Below the pieces are notes generated by a model, which was given only the letters and a program-made list of their open reading frames with translations, was not told the origin of the DNA and searched no databases. From Epinephelus fuscoguttatus (lineage: Eukaryota; Chordata; Actinopteri; Perciformes; Serranidae): a DNA stretch of 64,000 nucleotides. The stretch is taken from positions 16,817,035 to 16,881,034 of the forward strand of contig NC_064772.1 of NCBI RefSeq assembly GCF_011397635.1. Direction: 5' to 3'. A program made the translations under genes and the position numbers. Positions 47,101 to 59,100 of the stretch are shown here, in pieces. Every line of letters starts with the position of its first letter. Within the stretch, counting starts at the first letter, position 1.

Positions 47101-50100
47101 CTTCTTTTTTTTTTTAATAAAATAAAATCTTGTGACCATCATTCAGTCACGGATATTTCCCGTGACTGGTTGGATGCTTCAGCTCAGTATGTTGTTTCAG
47201 ATTCATTGCTGATATGGCAACGGGCACAATTTGCATAACAAGGCTTGATTTTTTCCGTTTTAATCTGCCGGCTACTGATTTGTTCATAAAAGTCCCTCAA
47301 ATATCCATATAAACTGGCTTCAGCAGCTGTCTGAAGTGTTGCTAGCCAACAGGACGGAAACATAATTCGAGGTGTAAATCCTCGGGTCCCTGAAACCGAG
47401 CATTGTTCACTGTCCTGAGAGCAAATGACACTCACGTTCAAGTTCATAAATTGGAAACTGATGAATTCAGTTCCCCAAAAATATGTAAGCATGTTCAGTG
47501 AAGCACTCTTTTTGCATGCACAACATGGTCAGGGACCTAATTTTTTATTTCTTGACCATCAGAGGGCATTGTTCCTGGCAGGCCTCTTGAGCTGCTGGTG
47601 ACAGAGGCAACCAAGAACTATGTGGTGCTGAGCTGGAAGCCACCGGCAGGAAAAGGCCTTGAGGGTGTCATGTACTATGTGGAAAAGGTAAATAAGTTAA
47701 TGTTTTCTGACAAGCTACCTACTGAGTAGTAAGTAAGTAACAATCTGTACTTAACACGTTGTATCTGTGTCGGTCAGTGTGTCTCGGGCACGGACAGCTG
47801 GCAGAGGGTGAACACAGAGATCCCAGTCAAATCTCCTCGCTTTGCACTGTTTGATCTCGCCGAGGGGAAATCCTACAGCTTCCGCGTCCGCTGCTGCAAT
47901 GCTGCCGGTGTCGGCGAGCCATCTGATCCAACTGAGGCCACCACTGTTGGGGACAAGCTCGGTCAGAAAACACACATACACATCATAACAACAGCAATAG
48001 TGTCACAATCTCAGTTAATGGCACAAAAAATGTCAAACTTTCTGTCCCACAGATATCCCATCTGCCCCCAGCAAAGTTGTCCCTACCAGAAACACAGACA
48101 CATCAGTGGTTGTGTCTTGGGAAGCGTCCAAGGAGGCCAAAGAGCTGGTGGGATACTACATCGAGGGGAGCGTCGTGGGCAGCAATGTGTGGGAACCATG
48201 CAACAACAAGCCTGTGAATGCCACCAGGTAAAATAACTCCTCTGCGTTTTTAAGGTTTATATAATCCAGTTGTTTCATAATCATCCATCGTCACAATCAC
48301 ATTTAATCAAACACATTTGCAGGTTCATCTGCCACGGTCTGATGACAGGAGAGAAGTACATATTCAGGGTGAGGGCGGTGAACGCAGCAGGGCTCAGCCA
48401 GTTCTCCCCAGAGTCTGAGCCTGTAGAGGTGAAGGCTGCTATTGGTGAGTAAACCTGAGGGTTCACATCTCTACTGCAGGAGTCAGAGGATACTGAAAGT
48501 TAGAGATTATACTGTTTGTATATATTCAGATGTGTGGCTGAAAGGAAAAATCCACTATAAAAAAGTCCCTTTAATAATGTTAAAAAATAATTAGATGTTG
48601 ATGACTGAATATATTTTGTAACTTCCATCAATGAATTTATGCACAAAATTAAGTTAGTAAATTTTGATGATACTTAATTTCATTAGAAATATTACGTTAT
48701 CTGAGTACAGGTCATATTACTGAAAAATATGAAGGGCTTCTTTCTTAAAGAATGCTAATTCAATCAATATTAAGTGAATAAACACGCTAATGAAATAAAT
48801 ATGCCTATGAATTAAATCCTGGATTAAATAAATTAGTTAATGAATATATAAATAAATTTAAATATAAATATGTAAATGTGCCAATATAATTTTCTAAATA
48901 AATAATGAGGTTTTCAAAGGACCAAATTTATTTATTTATTTATTTAATTATTCCACTTTTTGAGTTTAGTTTATTTATTTTTTAATTTCATTTATTTAAA
49001 GTAATAGTAAGATATTTTTTATTTTATTTTTTGTTATTTTATTTTATAGTGCCAAATCTATTTCATGGTGCCAGATGCAGCAGATACTACTCATTATTGC
49101 ATTTTCACACGATTATACAGAATGCAAAGCAGCCAACACTACTATTTTTTCTTTAATAATTTTTTGTTGTTGTTTTTTAAAACAGCTTTAGGCTAAATTT
49201 AATAAATACCATCTCTTAATTTTAGCATTTATAAAAAGGTATTCTGGGAAATGTAGGAACCTGAAACCAGAAGTGGAGGTTGAAAAAAAAAAAAAGATTA
49301 AAAACCCAAAAAATGATGATTGGTTTAAAGGGTCCTTAAAGATGGAATTTTCCTTATATGTCCACATTTTTGGGGAAAAAAAAGAGATGTGCAATAATTT
49401 AGTTTTTTAACATTTTGACATGATGTTGTCTTTTGAGACGTCTTCAGTTTTTTATATCATCAGCATCTATGTACACTCCCACACTTTCTCCACCATGGTT
49501 CCACCCTGTCACCCTGTCACGTTATTCTGCACTGTTATGTGCTCCACCCACCCACCACCCTGTGCAGCCACATCCTCCTCCCCCTCCCCCTCCCTGCACA
49601 GCCTGAGTCGGGGTCAGGACTTGTAGACTTCCTCTAATTTGGGTCAGTGCGATCCAATTCAGTGGTCGTTACAAACCAGCCCACTGTCACACACCACCAC
49701 TTCCCATTTCCCTCACCTTTCCTGGGCACAAGACGTGCCGGCAACCCCACACGGTGCTGAAGGTACCAACACACACCCCTCTCCCAGCCCAGCGGTACCC
49801 TTAAACTGAGTCTCTCTGTCCTAACCTCTCTCCCAGCAGCTAACCTGGCAGTGGCATTGTTCTGTTTGATACAGTCATAAGTTTATGAAATTCCCCCCCC
49901 CCCAGGGATTAATAAAGTACCTACCTACTTACCTTCTGACATTGGTATTTGGTTTCAGTCAGATCTGGCAACAATGTGCACAAACTAGGGCTGCATGATA
50001 TGACTGAAACCACTTGGTATTTCAATCTTCTTTTCCTTAACATCAGAATATCTCTTTATACATATAAAACATGATGTCTAATGACTTATTTTATTAGTTT

Positions 50101-53100
50101 ATGATCACATTTTTTGTAAGGTTTACTTAGAATTAGAACTAATATGGCAACATTATTCTGTAAAGCAGAAACTCAGTATCTTCACATTATAAATACACCA
50201 AAAGTAAATAAACTACAATATTGAATTGGAGCACATACTGCATCAAACAGACCAATCCTGCTGCCTTGATAACTGTCAGATGCTCTCTCTGATCTCCTTC
50301 ATGTGTTCCCTAACTTGTCTCTGCATTACTACCAACATAACTTTCAGCCTTTGGATGTCTGTCATTCAATGGCCAGCTTTGTTCTGAGCAGCATGCTCTG
50401 TTTGCCCTTATGAAACACACTCGCTCAGTACACAGTTAGTAAAAATGCCAATGTGTTTCTCTGCAGGCAGACATACTGGTAAGGTTCCCAGGGAGCATTT
50501 TCTGCCTTGCTAAATTGGGGCCCCAATAGTAGGCTTCAATACATTTCATACAAGAAAGGTTACAGCTACACACTCTGAAATGGGACCTATTATGCTTTCC
50601 CTATTTTCTGTCATAAATGTTACAGTCTCAATTGTTCATATTAAACGTGACTGAAGTTTTATATAATGAGGAAAACATATGTAAAAGTAATCCCTGTGAG
50701 CAAAAACCTCCGGCTTCAGACCTCTCTGAGTACTCTGTTTCCAACGTTTTCCTTTTCTACCCTTGAGACAAGCTGACGTCAGATAGTGATGCTTGTCTTT
50801 ATATGGCTATCTGCTCCAGGCATGCTACTGCAAGTGTTTACATTATGTCAGTGGTTCCCAACTGGTCCAGATTTCTCCTTAGTCATCAGTTCAAAGTCCA
50901 CACAGTTTAATATATTCAGCATCATACTTGCTTTCGGCCATGTCGAGTCTGTCACTCACGCTACAGCAGGAAACGGTACTTCAAAATAAAAGCTCTGTGC
51001 CTTAAATTCCCTGCACTATGTTTATGAGTCACTTCCAGTCCATTCAGAATGGAGTTGTGACCCACTTTTGGACCATGACCCACCAATTGGGAGCCACTGA
51101 ATTACGTAATCTACATTGCTACATGTAGCTACATGCTAACTTCAGAAACATGCAATCCTCGTTGCTAACGTTGTCAATTTCTCGCTGATTTCCGATCATA
51201 TTCCTGCTGGAACATGTCCAGTTGTACGGATTTTGATTGAGAAGCTTTCACTGGTGATTTTTTGAGGTAGAAAGTGTCGCTATTCTCCATTACAGTCATT
51301 CCACAGCCTGCAAAGATGGTGCAGAGATGCCAAAATAAGGCAGATCCAGAAATGCTGACAAATCAGTGTGTGTGGTGTTCCAGCACAGACAGTATGAGGA
51401 AAATAAAGTGTTTTTTGACCAATAAAGCATATAAACATGTTCTAGTAGAAACCTTAAATACAACTATGAAAATGAGCATAATAGGTTCTCTTTAATACTG
51501 AGGGAAAAATAGTAAACATAGAGGAAATATAAACAGTTACACAACTTTATATGAATGGGATCATTCAGTTTCAACACACCAATTATTTCGTGTTTTGAGT
51601 GGACATTGGCATTGTTACTAGTGTACAGTGTTTTTTCATAGAGGGTTGGTGCAAAGCCTGCACACCCACAGTCATTGAATGCATGCTCTCATAATCCCAA
51701 ATGTAGCCTACTCACCTCTTCACCTGGATGTCACCTGTTGGTCATCTTGTCTTCATTTTTCACTCCTGGTCAGATGAAGACATTTTACTCAATTAGTTAG
51801 GCTGATGAACTGTTTCTGTTTCTTTGCTCTCTGGATGTCGTGTGACTGATGAACGGATCTTTTGCCTGTTTTTCTTTTTAAAAGCCTCTTCTGCTTTTCT
51901 CTGCTAACTCCTGTAGGGGGCGGTATCCCTCATGGTGTGTTGCCGGAGATGGGGCCGGGGGGTAACGTGGGCCAACTAACCGAGCACAGGCCACGCTGGA
52001 CGGGCACGCATGACACTGTCCAGTCCCCCCCTGACACTATGCAAAAATGCAATAAAGCTCAGGCTGACACTGAAGCCAGGCAGGGGGCCGGGGCTGCTGG
52101 TTCAGCCCTGGCACGGCCCAACCCCGTGGAGAGTAAATGCAAGGGGGCCAAGAGAGGCAGCGTGTCCTGGGCCCCTGACCTGGCAAAAGAGCTGGTCTCA
52201 GAGCCTGTGTCAGACTCAGTTTCTGACTCACTAACTGACATAGCCACAGCTGCACACTTAGACCCAGTCACTGCTGAGGTTCAGGATGAGGCTGTAAAGA
52301 CAGTCAATGAGCCTGCAGCCCAACAGGCACGTAAGTCCTCTGTAGATGTTTCTGCTAATCGGGAGACAGCGAAGCCCAGGAGAGATTCGTCAGGTGAGGA
52401 ACGGTCAGAGATGGAAATCTTTTAGTCAGCTCCAAAACAAACCACAAAATAAGTTTCCCCCACTCAGCATCCATGAAAATATTCTACCCTGAATTTCTGT
52501 GTAATAAAAGAAGGATTTCCCTCGTTGAATCAGTTCTGCAAGACTCTACTTTTACATATAATAATAATCAATAAACAGTTGGTGAAGTGCTCTGCTGGTA
52601 TTCTTCTCTTTAAGGTAAGTCACTGTAAAACACCACCAAACTTTAACTCAACACAACCTGCTTATGAGCTGGTTTTCTACCCACCACTTTCCCGCAACCT
52701 CCTCGAAATCAGTCCCCTGACACCTCAGGACCTGCCATCACAAAGTACCCAGAGCACTTTAACACACACAAACACACACACATACACACAAGTATGCCAT
52801 GGCAGGAGCCGGCTAATCACACCCTGTACTTGGAAAGTGGGTCGTCCAACCAACACAAGAGCAGGACACTTGTGACCTAAGACCTTTTTGGTAGCGCACT
52901 GTGTACTTCTTCAGATGTCCACCTCTTGGATACGTTGACCAATTTCTCACCCCTAAATAGGGGAGGGTATCAAGTTGTGTATGACAAGCCAATTTATTAT
53001 CACCATGTTACATGATCCTGCTCTGGAGAGATCTTTAGCTCATGATTACTCCATCTAAATCCATTTGTCCTTTGTTGTGTCATTTGGTACCACAACTTTA

Positions 53101-56100
53101 ACATAACTATTTTCTAATTAATAGTTATACAGGAATAGTTTGACACTTAGGGAATTATGCTTATGTATTATCTTACTAATTATTAGATATGAAGATTGAT
53201 ACTACTGTCATGCTTGTCGTTTGACTATGAAGCCACAGCCAGCAGACACTTAGCTTAGCATAGCATAACGACTGGGAACAGGGGGAACCAGCTAGCCTGG
53301 CTCTGCACCTCTAAAGCTCACTAATTAAAAAGTTAAATCTTGTTCTTTAAAATGGTTTGAAAACCAAGACAAAATGTCAAGTTGAGTTGGGTTGGGTTAT
53401 GTGCCAGACATGTTATTAGCCAGCTCACTGATTTCCTGGTCTGCCTGGATTTTACACTTTGTTTTTTTGTATGGATTAAAGGAGCTGTATACAGCATTCA
53501 GAGCATAGCTATCTATGATTCAAAGATTGTCCACACACAGCTTTCAACATGGAGGTAGCTGAGGCGGCGACTAGCAGCTAACAGTGCTAACAGCTCAAAC
53601 AGGTCTCACAAACACAACAGTGCTGACAGAGCTAATGATGTTAATGTAGGAAGGGGAACCAGAGGGTAGACGTTGTGCTGCTGCAATGATGCTGATAACA
53701 CCCCCGTGCACTGGGATGGCACTATCAACGGTAACTGCAGCAGCGATTAGCTAGCCATAGTGCTATATCATGCATGATGTATCCATGTATCCAAAAACCT
53801 GGATACAGCGGTGGAAGTAGGACCTCATTCATTCCTGTGAAAGTTGTTCAGTGGCACATGAAGCCAAAAACATTTAACTACTGCATATAAAATTACCCTG
53901 CTAATCGATGCTGCTTTGGCATCATTGGGCTCATATAGCAAGCATACTAGAAACTACCACCAGCAAAGGCAACTGCCTGTGGTTTAGCACTCTGCTATCT
54001 TGTATGGGGATAAAATGATTGAACTGTTCGGCTCTTCCAGACTTTCCAAATGTTATGATCAAATTCTGTTTTGCAGGGTGGTAACGCTAAAAAAAAAAAA
54101 GTATCCACTGATTTTCAAATGTCCCTTTCCCGAAGTAAGTCTATTGGAAAAAGTATTTTTGGGCTGAATGCGTCACATGATGGACCCACGAGTTGTAATT
54201 TCAAAACTACAAAAATTCAAAGCTAAGTTAATCGTCTCCTGACTGTAGCTTCATATTTTGCTCGCAGACATGGGTAGTATCAATCTTGTCACTGACGTAG
54301 TGTGTTTCCCAAAATCTCAAACTGTTTCTATGAGTAAATCATAATACAAAAGCCTGACAAAAAAGGTCAAAGGTGCAACTGTGTTGTGTGTTTGACGATA
54401 TTCAGTTACAGCAGGTATTAGCCTACTATTGTTTTCAAAGTTTTGCACATCATTGACTTCAGTAATGGAAGAAAGTGAGTTGCCAATAGGCTACTCGCAG
54501 TTTTCAGTAATGGGACACTGAAGCTCCAAAGCATCAACAAAGCTACAATAAACTCATGACATGCATTTTTACAAGTACTTAAAAAAACAAGGATATTAAA
54601 TACATGACAGCAGTTGGCCAGAGGTGCGAAAAAAAAGTTTGGAAATTAAAAGTATCACCTCATTGTAGTGCTTCAGTTTCCCATTACATCACCCTGTTCC
54701 CCTACTGAGGCATTAATTTGTGTTTTCTGTCATCTCAGCTTCCCCTGCTCCACCCTATGGCATCACTGTCCTGGAGTGTGTGCGCGACTCCATGGTACTG
54801 GCCTGGAAACAGCCAACCTTCATCGGTGGCGCTGACATCACTGGATACTTTGTGGATTACCGTGAGGTTGTTGATGGCGTCCCGGGGAAGTGGCATGAGG
54901 GCAACATCAGGGCTATCAGTGAGAGGGCCTACAGGGTGAGTTATTTCTCAACCCAAACACAGGCTCCAGTTGATTTTACAGATTACAGATTTTAAAGGAC
55001 AGTTCAGTAAGTAAGGTTATGTCTTCATGTCGCTTTGTCTCCAGGTGTCTGACCTGAAGGAGAACAAGAAGTACCAGTTCCAGGTGCGGGCAGCCAACAT
55101 GGCAGGTGTCGGCATCCCGTCACTGCCTAGTGACATCTTCCTGTGTGAGGAGTGGACCATCGCTGTGCCAGGTTGGTTAGACCCCTTATTTAATTTACTG
55201 AGAGGATGCTTTCATGAACCACACACTCTCTTAGAACATTTACAGAACAAAAAAAGGAAAAATGCCCCAAAAAACCTGATATTTTTATGTCCTTGCTATT
55301 ACATACAACATAAGATGACATGATGGAATGAAATATATATTTTGGACTCTGCACTGCAACATAAAAAAGATAAACGTCCCAGGTCAAGCTCTAAAGTCCT
55401 GAACTTTGTGTTTCAAGTCTTGAACGTAACTTTTCCTCCCGCTAATTCTGTGATTGGCTGCTGTTGGATTGATTGAAAGGGTCAGTAAAACAAAAAGTGG
55501 ATTTGCGGCACATGTTTATACATTGTTTCTTATCTTTGGGTGGGTGGGTGTCTAGTCGTTCCAAGTCAAAAGGCCAAAGTCCAGTTGCAAGTCTTTTTTC
55601 TCGTTTTACTTTTACTTTACTGTTTTTAAACTTTTTGTTTTTACTTTTGCACTTGCAAGTTGTTTTTTTAAAACTTTTTTAAGTTTACTTTTAAAAAGTT
55701 TTTTACTTTTTCCTTTTACCTTTTTAAAACTTACTCATTTACTGTTTTACTTTACGTTTACTAAGGTTATCAGATTCTGGGTTTAAACTAATAATCTCTA
55801 AGATTTTCATTTAAATAAATGTCTTTGAAGTCACTATGAGGCAATAAGATAATGAGGTAACACAATGGTGGTTGAGCCTATGGTCCACTGATGACAGCCC
55901 TTGCATTTCAGTATTATGTAGTGAGTGTGTGGGGCGACATTTCCAGAAAACTCAAAAGCGTCGCACAGTAGTTGCGCATTTTCACACATCACCCAGCAGG
56001 GATCGGTCCAGCAGAGGAAGTAAGTGGTGATAACACGAGACTCGCTTTTTTACTCAACTTAGCTGTCTGACGTCACACAGCAACTCTAGCCCCTTTTTAT

Positions 56101-59100
56101 TCAACCTGTTCAACGCCTCATCATGCTTTATACAGGGGGCAGAAATTTTCTGCTGTTAAGCAAAGGAAGTAGCAGAGCCGAATTGATGTCTGTGTAAAAT
56201 GGACTGCTGGCATGGCAGGACTACTTACATACGCACACTAGACACTATTTTGTTAAACGGCACACTTCTTTTTCTTCCTCAACATCTATCTAAAATCACA
56301 CATTGGGCAACAATATGCTGGTGTTTGGTTCAGTATCTTCTTTATGGCAGTTGTGTGAAATCTGTGTACAAGGGGGCTACTGTTCAGACCTCTGGCAAGT
56401 GAGATCCATAAACACACCTGCAATTACCACCCATCGCCATAGGTGCCACTATTGTAGAGATTTTTGTAATAAAGTGAATTCTACAAAGGCACCTGTTTGA
56501 ATGCGCACAGGGCCTTCATAAGATAAACGACCACAGAAATGAAGTTTCACTTAAACCTTCATGGAAAAATGTGTTTCTCATTCTCCTCTGAGCAGTGACA
56601 AAAAGTTAAAGCTGGTTTAATAAAGATCCTTTCTGTTTGAACAATACAAGTGTTCATACGGAGGTACTCCAGGGACAGAGTCTCCGAATTTATCTGTGTG
56701 AGAGTGAAAAAAAATAAAACCCTCTCACAGGAAGGGAGGGGATGCTTTCATTTAAGGCCTCTGCACACTGAAGAGCAAACTAACCTGGGAGTAAACCTGC
56801 ACACACAGAGGAGATGAGACACAGGCCATGAATTCAACATTGTGTAAAGGTAATACATAAATAAGAAGAGAATAAGATAAGCAACAAATAAGAATATAAC
56901 TTTCCTTAAGAGCTGCCAGAGAGAACAAAATGGAGATCTTCAAGATTGGAACTTAAAGTCTGATTTGAATCCAATAATAGGGATTGTGTTTGAAGACTTA
57001 TTGCATTATCCTGGTTTCTTTCACAGTGCTTCATTACTAATTTTCAATGTATGCACCTGCATTTCCTTTCTCTGTGTGCATACTTGTTCATGGACTCCTT
57101 TAACATCAGTAAAATATAACCAAACCTACTGATCTGCAGGGCCTCCTCATGACCTGCAGATAAGAGAGGTGCGAAGCGACTCTCTGGCGTTGCTATGGAA
57201 ACCACCTGTGTACCAGGGCCGTGATCCAGTCAATGGTTTCTACATCGACATCAAGGAAGCAGAGGCACCAGAGGAGGCATGGAGAGGGGTCAACACTAAG
57301 GCCACAGAGAAGACGTACATCAAGGTCGCCATGTTTGCCTGCGTACTTCTTCATGTACACACCTGGCAGCAGCTGGAGAGTAACCAGCTTATTATTCTTT
57401 CATTTTGCAGATTAAGAATCTGAAGGAAGGAGAGTCGTATGTGTTCCGTGTGCGTGCTCGGAATAAAGCCGGCGTTGGACAAACCTCAGACGTGACCGAG
57501 GCAGTCTCAGCTATCACCAAACCAGGTAGGATGAATGTTTCATTTTTGGCAAGCTGCTGGTGACGAGCTGATTAGATCAAGCTGTAACACATCTTTCTCT
57601 TCAGGCACCAAGGAGATCGTTGTGGATGTTGATGATGATGGTATCATCTCCCTGAACTTTGAATGCTGTGACCTGACCCCTGACTCCAAATTTGTGTGGT
57701 CCAAGAATTACGAAGACATCACAGAATCATCCCGCCTGAACATAGAGACCAAGGGAAACAAGTGAGATGACTTTTGAAAGGAATACTTCATCCCTCAAAT
57801 AATCAGTTACTCACCCCATGTTACATTAAATTCATAAAGAAAACTTTATCCCAATGCATTAGCTGCTGACACATGGTCAGCGGCTCTCGGTAACAGATAC
57901 CAACGCATAGAGGCACCCTTTAGTGGCAGTATGAGACTCACCAGGTGGCGGCATTGTTTGACGCTATAAGAAATGTCGTATTATAAAGAGCAAGAAAATC
58001 CACAGAGTGGGCAGGAGGGGAGGTGGACAGGTCAAATAAAAAAAGCAGGAGCCCTCTGTTAGTTTCCAGTGTGAAACCAAAAGTCAGTCAATTTTCTTTA
58101 ATAACAACATTGTTTGCTAGTATGTGTAGCATGCTACAGTACTGACGTATCTCACATGACATTACCTTACAGACTTATTTTAAACCAAACCATGATGTTT
58201 TTTTTCTAACTGTAGCCATATGCTTTTGTTGCCTAAACTTTACCATGTATTTTTGTTGCCTAATGTGAGGAAGTAAACCTAGAAACAAAGTTTTTTACCT
58301 ATGTTTTATGTTTATTTTGAAAAGAGACCATATGCATTTAACAAGTTGAAACTACATTTCCTGTGAAACAGAAGTTTGCAAAGGCACAATGCATTTAATG
58401 AGTGTAAATTGGCTGCCGTCCCTGACCATCCAAAGCTCTGATGGGTTTCCTTAAGTGTCATAGTTTGAGGTGTAGGGCCTCTGACCAGGTATCAGTATTT
58501 GATAAGTTGGGAGTAAGAATGTGTTTTACAGTGAACGAAGAATCCAAAAACAGAGAAAAATCCTTGATGGATCAAAGCCTAAGTGGCCACATTTAACAAC
58601 AGCAAAACTGTATCAAAACACTAACTCTCACGCAACTTGCACAGTATAATTGAATTTCCCCTCGGGGATTAATAAAGTATATAAAAAAATAAAAATAACA
58701 ACAAAATCCAAGTTTGGTTTATCCACTTGTATGCGCAGTACTTCACAAACAGACAGTCCTTTCCAACAGGGAACTGAGCTACAAGTGAAACTTACCTATG
58801 CTCTCTTCAAAGCCAGACTCCATTGACAAAAACAGTAATTTTACTATCCTGAATTGTGTGACTTTTGTGATTTAGGGGTCTAGTTTGGATTCACTAAAGT
58901 CACACAATAACAAAAAATATAACCATCTAATTGGGGAAGTGGTAGACCAGCAGCTCCTGTTGTTCACCGAGGTAAAATTACTGACTTTCTCAACTGAGTC
59001 TGGCTTTGAAGAGAGTATAGGTAAGTTTCACTTTCAGCCCTGTTCCACGTCACAAAGGACTGTCTGTTTGGGAAGTACTGATCATACCACTGGATAACTG

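Noticed and set aside
47808-48236. 142-codon frame as a separate gene
   Set aside because: It is the FnIII My5 exon read through its donor into the next intron; only the first part is conserved MYOM1 coding sequence.
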